Counted from the stretch's first letter, positions 50,401 to 60,975 are shown. The stretch is 64,000 nucleotides of DNA from Pythium myriotylum (GCA_023091665.1 JALJCQ010000026.1:1860001-1924000); one strand, 5' to 3'. A program made the numbers and translations. Notes: generated by a model not told the origin, from the sequence alone.

Positions 50401-53400
50401 CGCAGCGTGATACTCATTCTGGCCGGCGAAATCCCACAACATCACGTCGAGCTTCGATCTCACATATTCACCACCACCACTTTCATCAAGCGGCTTGCCA
50501 TTGAGGAGACACTTCGTTAGGTCAATACCGATAGTGCGATCTGTCAAGTGAGTGAGAAACGACTTCATCAACGTCACCGACCGTACAAGACTGGCTTTAC
50601 CCGACTGACTTGGCCCCACCATGCATACTTTGCACCGGTGAAAGAGTTCGTCTTGGGTGGAGCGAGCGACATCCGCGAGAAACGCCGCGACGGACCCCCG
50701 GCCACGACTCACGACCTCCACGGGAATGTTGGTGAGACGTGCTGTCGTGTCTCGGTACTCGTTCGTCCAGTGTTCAATGCAAGACCGAAGACCATCGTGC
50801 CACTGATGATAACCTGCTAGCTCATCTTCGTTCGGTTTATCCTCGTTTGCGTCCATATCATCATCGGTATAGACTGTTACCCCGTCGAAAGTGAAATCGC
50901 CATCGTAAAATGTGCATCCACGAGAGCACAAGATGAATGCCATCTTGTAGGAGGTCGCCCCGGGTGGTCTGGAGCAGACCAGTGCCAACACATCCTGCAC
51001 ATTCACACAAGTACTAGTCATTACCAATGCGAAGCCGTGTCATGATGTACCCTCATACCTTCAATTGATCGATGTCAAGGCCAAGCGACATAGCACACTC
51101 CAAAGCTTCGACGGAACCACTAATGATTGCGAAGTGGACGACAGTTTCCCCTTTCTATCCATGATACCAGTCAGTGAGAAGAGCTTGTGACAAAGCAAGT
51201 GCATGTTGAGAATACCGGAGTTGCCTTGAGAGCGTTTGCGCCACAATTGACCAAAACACGCATTTCCCTGCCAGAACCCTTCAAAGCAGCACGATGAAGC
51301 GCCGTGCGGCCATGCTGTTCAGTTCATTCAACAATCAGTAAGCCTGTGCGTTGACGACGTTCATGTGGCAAGCAAGTTGTGCCGACCTCGTCTTCTGCAT
51401 CTATGTCCACTCCAAGATTGGTCAAGAACTGCATCCCTCTGTGTGAGTCCCCATTGACGTAAGCTTGGAGCACCGAGCAATTGTCCTACAGAACAGCGTC
51501 AATATCACCATTCCATCGTCCTTACATTCGATTCACACTCACCTTGCCCACTGCATGTACATCAGCACCAAAGTCGACTAGAAACTGCATCGTCTCAACT
51601 TGCTGTGCACTTGCTGCCTCGTGAAGCATCGTTTTGCCATCCTACAGCAAGGTCCACCTCGTGAGTTTTCGTCGAACTTGATCCAGCACCGCACAAATCC
51701 GCCCACAGTGTCTCTTGCATCGACTGATAAACCCTGTTCCACTAGAAATCGAACAGTATCTCTATCGCCACTTTTCGCGCCTTCGTGGAGCACTGTTCGT
51801 CGAGACTGCAGCACCATTATTTTTGTCAGGGCTAGCATGCGATTTGTCGGAGCGCCAAACGCTACGAACTCTACCTTGCCCGTAACTGCGTGGATGTTTG
51901 CACCATGCGCGAGAAGTGTCTTCATAATCTCGACATTGCCTGATCGGGCGGCGCTGTGCAGCACTGTGTAGCCGTCCTGCAGACCGAATCAAAACCAAGT
52001 CCATATTAGCGGTGTCTTTGTTCAAACAACAGATTCATACAGCACGTACTTCGTCCATTGCATCAGCCGCCAGTCCTTGGTCAAGCAGTAGTTGTACAAT
52101 CTTGATGTCACTTCTCCTAGCTGCGACGTGAAGAAGCGATTTCCCGCGCTGTTATCGCAGATTACAACGAAGCTGTTAGTACGACATGGGATACAGGTCT
52201 CAAACACCGCGCAGTTAGTCACCTTGGTGACGGCTTGGACTGGGAGCCCTTGATCAATTAGCAACTGCACAATCTCCGCGGTTGCTCGTTTTACTGCACC
52301 GTAAAGAACTGACTTCCCGCTCTAGCGGAAAGTATGGTTATTAGTTTAGCATTAGTGCTCTGTGATAGCTTAGATGTCTGGGAGAGAGAAAACTCACCTT
52401 GGTTACTGCGTGAATGTTGGCTCCCGCATCGATCAGAGACAGCATGATATTCGTTCGGCCCCAAGTCGCTGCTTCGTACAGAGCCCCGCGTCCTTCCTGA
52501 CACAGCATTAATCAACTAGTGTCCTCGTCAAAGTGTCTGTGGTAGCACCCATACCTCATCTTCCACGTTCACGTTTATGCCACACACAACCAAGAACTTG
52601 ACCACCTCTTCATTGCCCCCGTAAGGCCCAGCGGCTGCGTGATGAAGAGCTGTGCGTCCACTCTACACCATGGATCCACAAAGCAATGTCAGCCTTTTCA
52701 TGATTTCGGACAGACGGATAGTCCCTTGCACCTTGGTGACTGCGTGAATATCTGCTCCCATCTCAACCAATTATCGCACCACTGCTACGCTGTCCCGCCT
52801 TGACGCTTCATATAAGATCCCTTCTCCATCCTTGACACACGCATTAGTCTGCGTTTTTCGCTAATATCCACACCTCAAACTTACATCATCCTGAGCGCTC
52901 ACGTCCAGACCCCGCTCAACAAGAAACTTGACAACGTCAACGACATTCTTACGGGACCCAACAGCGCCATGAAGAACTGTTCTCCCATTCTGCGCGCAAT
53001 ATCCATCTGAGATAGCAAACTCAAAACCCACAGTCGCCTTTGATTACCTTGGTGACCGCACGGAGGTCTGCACCTTGCTCAACCAAATACTTCACGCTTT
53101 CAACGCACCCTGACTCAGCTGCTCTGTAAAGAACCCCTTTCCCATCCTAACAGCCATGAATCGCGTCAAGAAGCGCACAAAGTATTGTCCTTTTCTCAAC
53201 GCAATTCTCACATCGTCTTGGGCGTTGACAACGAGGCCAAGTTCAACCAGGAGCTTCACAATCTGATCGTTATCCTCTTCTCGTGCAGCAGTGTGAAGTA
53301 TCGAGCCTCCGCACTACCGAAACAACAAGTGTTGTGAATATGAAGCGTGAGTGAGAGCGACATACACTAGGTACTCACATCTGTCTTCACGTGAATGTCT

Positions 53401-54705
53401 GCTCCGTTCACGACCAAGTATTGGGCCATTTCTCGGTGGCGTTGTTTGATCGCAAAGCACAGAGCATCGCTTCCGTACTGTCATGCAAGTTAGACACAGA
53501 GGCATACTCAAGGTCGGCGATCTCAACACTGACATTGTCTCGAATATTAACATCCACGCCACACTGGACAAGAAACTTGACGACCTCAAAATTTCCGCTT
53601 AGCGCAGCCATGTAGAGAGCTGTTACTCCATCCTGAACACGCGAGTCATTTCAACATTTTTAGAATCCTTAGTAATCAAGGAGAATAGCTCACGTGGTTC
53701 GCATGGTGGATGTCAGCGCCATGGTCGATCAGAAACTGAACCATTTCGACGGTCCCGTAACCGGCAGCAGCATAAAGAGCAACGCTTCCACTCTGTGTGC
53801 GAGAGAGAAACGTTGTAATAAATGTATACCATACGCCAACCTTGACTGATAGATCAGGCGTACCTCGTTTTTAGTGCTAGCTGCCAACCCTTTATCGATG
53901 AGAAACTTGACCACTTCGATCTTGCCACTTAGAGCTCCAGCTTCCAGAATGGTCTGTCCCAGCTTCATTCACAAAATCACAGAGTCACAAATGTCAGTCA
54001 TAACTCTCTCGTTCATTCCTCTGAAATGAAACACGCATACGTTCGTAATTGCTTGCACGTCCGCGCCATTGTCGAGAAGAAGCTGCATCACCTCAATGCT
54101 TCCTGACCTGGCACCATCGTGTAAGACTGGCACACCATTCTGGTATCCCAAGCCATCCCTCAGTCGTGCGACGCATTCCACCCATCATAATAATTCCTCA
54201 CCGTGTCGGCAGCGTCGACTTTGAATCCTTTCTCGAGAAAGTACCGCACAGCCGCCACTTTCCCGCTTGCCGCGGCTGCATGGAGCATGGTTCTCCCCTA
54301 CCAAAACAATTCAGCGCGTTCAACGACTTGCTCGAACTAACTGCATCCGACATATCGTTCTTACGTTAAACGACAGTGCGTATATGTTCGCACCGTGATC
54401 GATCAGAAACTCCATGAGCTCCACGTGGCCCTTCCTCACGGCTTCGAAGAGCGGGCTCTAAAGCCACACCACTGCGTCAATTCCGTCCCACGAGTCTCGA
54501 TAGTAGAACAGGCCTACAAGCTGATAGGATTCACAGGGTCAAGTCTTTTTTCACCTGCATCATCATCAAAGAACAGGCTTACAGAGTCAAAATAGCTGAC
54601 GTCCGCGCCTTTGGCCAAGAGTGCACGTGCCGCCTCCAGATCGCCATCACGGCACGCCGTCCACAGTTGCACGTTCAGTTCGTAGTCGTCTTGGTCGCTC
54701 CCCAT
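47426..54705 (-). pseudogene. Ankyrin-repeat ROCO GTPase (right copy), nonsense in one exon
   Basis: Starts ATG 54705 (MGSDQDDYELNVQLWTACRDGDLEAARALLAKGADV). Same exon plan as the left copy: one ankyrin repeat per phase-0 exon, then the ROCO exon ending near 48610 and the 3' exons to about 47426. The ROCO module (812 codons from 51027) differs from the left by only one residue, just upstream of the exon start. The ankyrin exon at about 52725-52823 has TAA at 52771-52773 where the left copy has a sense codon. Because the exon is 99 bp and phase 0, skipping it would keep the frame, so the gene may still be expressed. Exon 1 uses a GTAAGC donor, different from the left copy. Confidence 0.7.
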
Positions 54706-54736
54706 GGCTCTTTATCGAGAGACGAGTGCGAATGAC

Positions 54737-54772
<36 letters not shown>

Positions 54773-54915
54773 CCCCCTGGGCCACACGAAGTGACTGAGT
54801 TGGGTGCGCCACTCGGCCCATCTCGTCGCCGCATACTGGCGCCAAGAGAACCGAACGGAGACCTTGCTTGGTTCGCAACTCATATCTCACACGACGAGGC
54901 CACTATTCAGGCAAT

Positions 54916-54942
54916 GTATACCCAGACGTATACTCTGTATAC
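54916..54942 (+). promoter_or_regulatory. Three GTATAC palindromes upstream of right ankyrin-ROCO gene
   Basis: GTATAC at 54916, 54928 and 54937, mirroring the left arm spacing (9 and 12 bp) about 210-240 bp upstream of the ATG. The intervening bases differ between arms. Confidence 0.45.
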
Positions 54943-55029
54943 GCATACTACACGGTCTTCGCCCCTTTTCGCATGCTCAATGCTCACCCTCCTGGAAGTC
55001 CAGGCCTCGCAGCTTTCACGCTATGATGC

Positions 55030-55150
55030 ACCACATTGTCATTGTCCAGAGCGTCGACCTTGACGCCCTTTTCTCGAGCAATAAGTGCACTGCTACTTTG
55101 TCAGCTCTGCGCAGCAGCACGGAGCACTGTGCTTTCATTCCACGCCGCCA
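55030..55150 (-). pseudogene. Ankyrin-repeat exon relic
   Basis: On the minus strand WNESTVLRAAAQS is followed, after a stop/frame change, by sequence readable as DKVAVHLLLEK and then GVKVDALDN. This is an ankyrin repeat of the same type as those in the neighbouring gene, lying upstream of its start. It shows that a further ankyrin gene or longer ancestor existed here. Confidence 0.5.
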
Positions 55151-56269
55151 GTCCACTTGAGCTTCGAAACTGTTGAAGGTTCCTTTTGAACATCAATGCG
55201 GCACACCTGAGCCTCGTGAGCAGTAGCAACCGCGAGAAATTATACTTCCGGTGACACCATCGATTGGATTCGATGACCATGAAGCAGAAACATGACAAGC
55301 GTGTGGACTCCATGCGCAAGTCGGCGATCACCCTTTTCACTCGCTCGGACCGTGCGCGCACGACCTGCAGAGAATGCAGAGATGCGGCTTGTAGTATCGC
55401 GTACGCCAGTCCGGATAGGCTAGCTCTTTGTTCTGAAACCCCAATCCTTTGAGAACGAGCACACCGCAGACTGTGGCGTAGCGCCCCCGACTCCGAGGAC
55501 ATGAGTTCTGCGAACATGAGGTGACCAGTCAGGTGAAGGTGTGAACGACCAAGTCCCAAGGAAGTGATCAGTCTGGTGTACCCCTAGTACCCAATTCAGG
55601 ACGAAGTGAACAGTCTGGCACCCAAGTCAAGATTCCATATTCCAGATCCGGCCGCACAAGTTATCGTATTTCTCTTTATTTAGAAACCTCACATAAAAAC
55701 AGTAGGAGTAGGAACCTTATATTTGACAGATTTCAGTAGGTAGGAATGGGTGCTTGCCACCCAATAACCCACGGAAGGGGGGCGATTCTCCGCCGCTAAT
55801 TCCGTGGGAGTCAGTCCACAATTTTTCCATCTTCTCGCAGAAGCCCCCTGATTCCCCCTCAACAGTAGCCCGTCAGTATCTCGAGGAAGTTACTAAGAGT
55901 TTCGAAGTGATCAGTCTGGTCGATCGGCCGCCTGTTTGGGGTACTGTCGCGATCCGAAGTGATCAGTCTGGCCGAGGGCGGGTGGTTTTGCCTGCGCTTC
56001 CTGCCAAGTTCCCCGTTGGAGTTCTCCAGGAGCTCTATCGTCTCTAAGCCGTTCTTTCTCGCTGCCTCTAGACTTGTGAGGGTCTAGTTCTAGTGTCGTG
56101 TCAGAGTTCCGGGTCTCCGCTTCAAAGAAGCTGTGATATCCGGGTCTGAAGCGAGTGTTTGAAGCACGCAAGACCCACCCCTTTCCTGAGAATATTGTTG
56201 CCGTCGGTGACTCAAGAGCGAGCCTACGTACGCCGGGTGCCCGTTTTTGATTCTGCCACACGACAACTG
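55151..56269 (+). other. Leader/LTR region of gypsy element with 16-bp motif copies
   Basis: No gene. It holds GAAGTGATCAGTCTGG at 55561, 55904 and 55956 and the variant GAAGTGAACAGTCTGG at 55603. It is presumed to include the 5' LTR and untranslated leader of the gypsy element, but without a second LTR the limits cannot be set. Confidence 0.5.
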
Positions 56270-58246
56270 ATGCGTATGCAAGGAGCGGAGCCGTTAGCTG
56301 TTACGATACACGGTGAGAAGATGGAAGAGAAGGCAGAGATGCGGCAAGGTCAAGTCACAGACCCGAAGAATGTTTCGATCCGCCTCGTTGTTCAGAGCGC
56401 GGTCCATGACACAACTCGGGTGTACCGACTGTCAGAAGCTAACGAAATCGGTCTTCGGTATCAACGACAGGTGTTGAAGATGCCGTCCGACTCAGAATAC
56501 TGGTTTTCCCTGTATGAAATTACGAAAGTAGGGCCCACGACATTCTTTGCCGGTTCGCGACTGCGGGCGTCCACCTACGACTTCGCGACGATTGACGAGG
56601 CGATTGATTTTGTGGAGAAGATGTTGACGTCATGCGGTTACAATTTGTATCGGAGAAGCAATTACCAAGATGCAGTCTACCTGAATCCAGAACGGATGGC
56701 GCAGGACATGGGCTACATGATGTCAGTTCTGCTTGCCGAGTATGAGTGGGAGACCAGCATTATCCAATATCGGGAGGAGGACACAACTTTCGAACCGAAG
56801 TACATGGTCGTTGCTGACGTAGCCCACACTCCGCAGACCAAGCCTGCGAAGCCGCGCTCGATGAAACGCTTTGATGAAGAATCCAGTTCAGACGAAGAAA
56901 TTCTGCTCGAGAGCCCAATTAGGAAGAAGCTGGAGTTTGCCAGTGACGAAGGATCCTTCTCCTCCCCCACGGACAAGATCAAGCGAAAGAATAACCCGCT
57001 GGCGACGAAGCTGATGGCGCTGACGGCCGGAGGGATGTTGTCGATGGATGAGTTATCAGAAGTGATACAAGCGCTGAGCCCAGATACCGCGAAGCGAGTT
57101 GCGGCCACGCGAGCCCCGGCGAAACAGACTCGAGGCACTAAGAAAGGATTCACGCGTCTAGAAGATTCCGAGTCTGACGACGGTGAACAGGACGAATCAT
57201 CTGACGAAGAAGCACTCAAGTGCGTCAAGAAACCAGTCAAGAAGTCGAAGAAGCCAGCCAAGCGCAGTGCTCGCCATTCAGATATGGAAGATGAGCTCGG
57301 TCTCTCAATGTATGAAGATTCTGACTCGGATGTGTCTGGACCTCGACGACGTGATCGACACGTGACAACGGTCATCCAGAATGTCAATGTGAAGTCATTC
57401 AGTGGTGCCAAGGTTTTCCCGGAAGAAGCCAAGGCATGGCTCTCGAAGTTTCTTCACATCGCTGATCTGTCCAACTGGTCCAATCGTCAACGTCTCGGTT
57501 CGTTCGTAGACGCTCTCTCAGGTCCGGCGAGGTATTGGCAGAAGCAGCTCCCTTCGTCAACGAGGAAGAAGTGGAAACTCACGATGAAGGCCTTTTATCG
57601 AAAGTATTGCACTGAGAGCACGCCATCCACGCTCACTTACTACCGGCTAACTCAGAAGCCTGACGAGTCAGCCTTGGATTACTTCTATCGTTTTAACGCA
57701 GCAGGTCTTCGCGCGCGCATCGATTTCCGTGTAGACGATGACGATGACGAAGATCGTATCCCGGCCGATTTGAAGGATCACATTCTGCAGTTCTTTGACA
57801 CGCTACATGATAAAGCTGTTCAGTCCCAATTCCGTTACAGCAAGTACAAGTCGATTGACAAGCTCGAGGAGAAGCTCGAGATGTACGAGAACTCTCAAGC
57901 GAAGCCAACGCCTAAGAAGCAGGCCAAGAAGCAACCGGAAGAGAGCAATGACCCACCTCCTGCAGTCAGTAAGGTCAATGCAGGTCAGAGGCAGCAAGGC
58001 TCTAATGGTGGAGGTCAAGCTCATCAGACTAGTGGAAACGGCAATGAGGTCCGCTGTGAACATTGTGGCAAGCCCGGACATACCAAGGAAAGCTGCTTTC
58101 AACTTCATGAGTGTGAGTTTTGTGGAGTGACTGGGCACACGATTCAAGTCTGCCGTGCTTTCACTGAGAAGATGAAGATGCTCAGCCCAAAGCTCAAGAC
58201 CGGCGAGATTACTGTGGATGATCTCGTTCGGCAGTTAAACAGCTAG
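56270..58246 (+). CDS. Gypsy Gag with two zinc knuckles
   Basis: 658 residues from ATG 56270. N-terminal 250 residues are of unknown fold; a Ser/Asp/Glu/Lys-rich disordered region with repeated phosphorylatable acidic clusters (EESSSDEEILLES, EDSESDDGEQDESSDEE) follows. A retrotransposon capsid domain follows (FPEEAKAWLSKFLHIA, LSGPARYWQKQLPSS, LTYYRLTQKPDESALDYFYRF). CCHC knuckles CEHCGKPGHTKESC and CEFCGVTGHTIQVC lie near the C-terminus. It ends at TAG 58244-58246, two codons after a slippery site. Intact. Confidence 0.85.
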   Translation: MRMQGAEPLAVTIHGEKMEEKAEMRQGQVTDPKNVSIRLVVQSAVHDTTRVYRLSEANEIGLRYQRQVLKMPSDSEYWFSLYEITKVGPTTFFAGSRLRASTYDFATIDEAIDFVEKMLTSCGYNLYRRSNYQDAVYLNPERMAQDMGYMMSVLLAEYEWETSIIQYREEDTTFEPKYMVVADVAHTPQTKPAKPRSMKRFDEESSSDEEILLESPIRKKLEFASDEGSFSSPTDKIKRKNNPLATKLMALTAGGMLSMDELSEVIQALSPDTAKRVAATRAPAKQTRGTKKGFTRLEDSESDDGEQDESSDEEALKCVKKPVKKSKKPAKRSARHSDMEDELGLSMYEDSDSDVSGPRRRDRHVTTVIQNVNVKSFSGAKVFPEEAKAWLSKFLHIADLSNWSNRQRLGSFVDALSGPARYWQKQLPSSTRKKWKLTMKAFYRKYCTESTPSTLTYYRLTQKPDESALDYFYRFNAAGLRARIDFRVDDDDDEDRIPADLKDHILQFFDTLHDKAVQSQFRYSKYKSIDKLEEKLEMYENSQAKPTPKKQAKKQPEESNDPPPAVSKVNAGQRQQGSNGGGQAHQTSGNGNEVRCEHCGKPGHTKESCFQLHECEFCGVTGHTIQVCRAFTEKMKMLSPKLKTGEITVDDLVRQLNS

Positions 58247-58282
58247 CCCCGCAGCACTCTTCCAGTGCTGTACGTGACGGGG
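58234..58282 (+). promoter_or_regulatory. Programmed -1 frameshift signal at gag-pol junction
   Basis: GTTAAAC (58234-58240) is read TTA AAC in the gag frame, the arrangement of known slippery heptamers. After a 6-nt spacer containing the gag stop comes a stem CCCCG/CGGGG (58247-58251 with 58278-58282) enclosing a perfect inner hairpin CAGCACT/AGTGCTG (58252-58258 with 58264-58270). The -1 frame is open across the junction into pol. Confidence 0.7.
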
Positions 58283-60008
58283 ACGTCGCGGCGACTTTGC
58301 ATGTGAAGAAGATCCGGCGCAAATCGAAGAAATACCGCAAACAAACGGCGCCTTGCATTGATGAAGAAAGTGTTCACGAGGAAGATGGAGAGAAGAAACA
58401 TGAAGAAACAAGTTATGATGACACTGTGCATGAAGAACTGAACGTGTATGAAGATACAGTCAAGGATGTCACGCTACCTGCGGTGTTTGAAACGGTAGTG
58501 TCGACTGTGGATGAGAAACAAGAAGAAACAAGTGACGAAAATTGTGTATGTGAAGATGTGTATATGAGAGAAGCAGTTGGGGATGAAGATGAAGTGCTGC
58601 ATGTGCTATTATGCCCAATTGAGTCAATTGAAGAAGGTGACGAGGGCGCTTGCGACGAAGATGCTGATGAGGAAGATATGAAGATGCCAAATGGTGCTCG
58701 AGATATATCTCCGCAAAGAAAGGTAACTCACATTCGTCTCGTTGGTGATGAACGACGAGGGTGGTGGAAGAACCACGAATTGTCAACGAACGAGAAGATA
58801 CAAGCCCTCGTGCATGGTGCTGTTGAAGGACTCGAGATTCCGTTGATGCTGGATTCGGGAGCGAACATCAGTCTGTTACACACCAACTTGGCACGTAAGT
58901 TGGGGTTGAGAGTGCGGGCGTTCGAGGACTCGAGTGAATTCTTCGGCGTGAGTGAGGAACCGATGCAAGCACGCGGAAGGGTCATGGTGAAGATCCGGCT
59001 GGGAGAGTTCGTGGTGTACGAAGTCGAGATGTGGGTGGCTGAGTTTGAAGCTCACTCGTTGATTATTCTTGGCACCGACTTCATGATGTGCGCCGGGCTG
59101 AAGATCGACTTGGGCAAGAAGCGGTGTGAAGTGCCTGACGAAGATGCGTTGCCGCTGCTGAGTTATGATGATCTGCGCTGTGAGGTGTATGCGGCTTCGT
59201 ATGACGCGGTGCGCTTAGCTGTGAGGATGCCACTCCTGCGTGGCAGCGACGTTGCTGTGCTGGTTGCTGGGGAGACCTGCCTCGAAGTGATCGGTCTGGA
59301 GTTGAGCAAGGGAGAGGCCACTAAAGAGGCGAGTACGGAGCCGAATAGAAGCGCGGTCACCGAAGTGATCAGTCTGGCGGAATGTCTCAACCATGAAGAG
59401 GCCGAAGTGATCAGTCTGGTCCAGGGCAGAGCGGGAGCAACTGAAGTGAACAGTCTGGCGGATGAGCGAACGTTTTCACAGGTTTGCATGCTGGACGGAC
59501 CTCTCCCTGAAGATCTGGATCAGTCGAAGTTTGCAAGAGAAGTCTACGTCCATGAAGGGGTAGAGATGTCAGTTGAGAGCATGAAAGAGCAGCTTGCGTT
59601 GCTACCTGAGTTTGACGAGGCCCCACTGGTGGACGTCGACATGAGTGAAGCTGACATCGGCGACAAGGAGACGACGGCCGAGGAGATTGAAATGATCAGA
59701 GAAACGTTGGAGGCAAGGTCCGCTAGCTTTATTAGCTCGGGGAACGCTTTACCGCCGCCAGCAAAAGGAGTCGTGTGTGACGTGGACGTCGGGGACGCGA
59801 AGCCGATCGCTCAGGCTGCGAGGCGAGTACCGCCGCACCTGCTTGGAAGATTGTATGAGTTACTGCGCGGCCTTCTCCGACAGGGTTTGATAAGATATTC
59901 GAACTCACCGTGGGCATCACCGATCGTTATTGTGCTGAAGAAGAACGAGAAAGACATCCGTCTTTGCATCGACTATCGCCTTATGAACGGTCTAACGAAG
60001 CTGATGAT
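58241..60008 (+). pseudogene. Gypsy Pol: protease and RT start, truncated
   Basis: Read in the -1 frame after gag. An acidic linker of about 150 residues (repeated EE/HEE/DED) precedes a retropepsin-like protease: LMLDSGANISLLHTNLARKLGL (catalytic Asp), with SLIILGTDFM as the flap/second strand. Another linker with the EVISL repeats leads to the RT N-terminus (VPPHLLGRLYELLRGLLRQGLIRYSN, SPWASPIVIVLKKNEKDIRLCIDYR). The frame leaves element sequence near 60008 and stops at 60042, before the RT active site. It cannot make a working enzyme. Confidence 0.8.
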
Positions 60009-60460
60009 GTACCAAGTGGGAGACGTGTGGGGTGCGAATTGAGTGTGGCAGACACTTTTGTGTGGGGTGAGACACAGTCTGGCGAGCCTCGGTCACAAAT
60101 GACGAAGGCTGTTGTGGGGTCCCGTGGTGGGAAGCTTGATTGTCGACGCCGATCACAATGCCCATGATCGGTGGGAGACGGCGTGTGCCAAGTTTGGCGG
60201 GCGTGCACTTGGAACTGGTCGTCCGCGCGCAAAACCTTGTGGATCCCCGGTGTGTCTGGTAGGGTTTAGTCCGAGCCCGTGGAGACACAAAAGAGCTGTT
60301 GGAGGCTACGGAACGACCGAAACGACACGCGCACACGATGGCAGCATGCGTGTGGTGTGTGTGGGCGTGTGTGTACCAAGTGGGAGGCGTGTGGGGTGCG
60401 AATTGAGTGTGGTAGACACTTTTGTGTGGGGTGAGACACAGTCTGGCGAGCCTCGGTCAC
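60009..60460 (+). repeat. Two direct copies of an 88-bp subtelomeric repeat
   Basis: Copies at 60009-60096 and 60373-60460, starting GTACCAAGTGGGAG and ending CCTCGGTCAC, differ at two positions. The 276 bp between them have no gene. The second copy runs directly into TTTAGGG repeats, so this is probably subtelomeric DNA. Confidence 0.8.
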
Positions 60461-60526
60461 TAGGGTTTAGGGTTTAGGGTTTAGGGTTTAGGGTTTAGGG
60501 TTTAGGGTTTAGGGTTTAGGGTTTAG
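60461..60526 (+). repeat. Interstitial telomeric repeat (TTTAGGG)n
   Basis: Eight perfect TTTAGGG units with partial units at both ends. The G-rich strand runs left to right, so the chromosome body was on the left and the end faced right. TTTAGGG is the telomere unit of oomycetes and plants. Confidence 0.95.
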
Positions 60527-60806
60527 AGAGGCTTGAAGTGACTTGCAAAGACTTGGTCAGGGAAACTACGACCCAAAGAGTTGCTCTATTACAGATGCAG
60601 GGGCTCTTTCGACTTGATGTCTTCGTCGGTGGGCGTCTTCGTGCTGAGTGGAAAATTGAAAACTGAGGAAGACCGCCGACCTCGCCCCCGGGTGCCTACG
60701 CTAAAGTCCTACGCTAGAGTCCTACGCTTCTGGGTTCTAGGGCTGGACAGGAACTTGAGTGTTCTGGGTCTGCGTGTCTGTGCTGCTGGGGTCTTGAGAC
60801 ACGTGA

Positions 60807-60889
60807 GAATATTCGACGTCCTGGGTTGAACATTCTCGAACATTCTCGGGAATATTCTCGAATGTTCGGTCGAACGTTCTCGAACCTTC
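60807..60889 (+). promoter_or_regulatory. Phased array of heat-shock-element-like GAAnnTTC units
   Basis: GAAnnTTC at 60807, 60828, 60838, 60850, 60860, 60872 and 60882. The last six repeat with alternating 10- and 12-bp steps. The eukaryotic heat-shock element is inverted nGAAn units spaced by 5 bp, and these satisfy it. They lie in the 3' region of the Penelope-like element. Confidence 0.55.
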
Positions 60890-60928
60890 GACAAACTTTT
60901 CGACTGGGTTGGCCGAAATTTTCGTCTG

Positions 60929-60975
60929 GGTTTAGGGTTTAGGGTAGGGTTTGGGGTTGAGGGTCGGGGATGGGT
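60929..60975 (+). repeat. Degenerate telomere-like repeats
   Basis: Two intact TTTAGGG-type units followed by drifting G-rich variants (TAGGG, TTTGGGG, TTGAGGG, TCGGGG, ATGGG). It lies inside the 3' region of the Penelope-like element, same strand orientation as the perfect array 400 bp to the left, and could be a second, older attachment point or part of the element's 3' end. Confidence 0.7.

Larger units (their letters stand above)
46835..54950 (-). repeat. Right arm of large inverted repeat
   Basis: Reverse-complement partner of 20730-28835. The 3' third (about 47.33-51.0 kb) is identical to the left arm as far as I can read, apart from one base just before the ROCO exon; the ankyrin part is diverged. 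The arms are separated by about 18 kb holding the reductase cluster. Confidence 0.9.
55561..59458 (+). repeat. Dispersed 16-bp motif GAAGTGATCAGTCTGG in gypsy element
   Basis: Eight copies: 55561, 55603 (AACAG variant), 55904 and 55956 in the leader; 59284 (TCGG variant), 59362, 59404 and 59443 (AACAG variant) within pol, where they encode EVISL, EVIGL or EVNSL. The same variant base occurs in both regions. Identity is confined to about 16 bases. Confidence 0.85.
55561..60008 (+). mobile_element. Ty3/gypsy-type retrotransposon, 3' truncated
   Basis: gag with two zinc knuckles, then a pol in the -1 frame with aspartic protease and the start of RT; the sequence stops inside RT at 60008, where an 88-bp subtelomeric repeat begins. 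RT, RNase H, integrase and the 3' LTR are missing. The left limit is the first copy of the element's 16-bp motif and is nominal. Confidence 0.75.
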
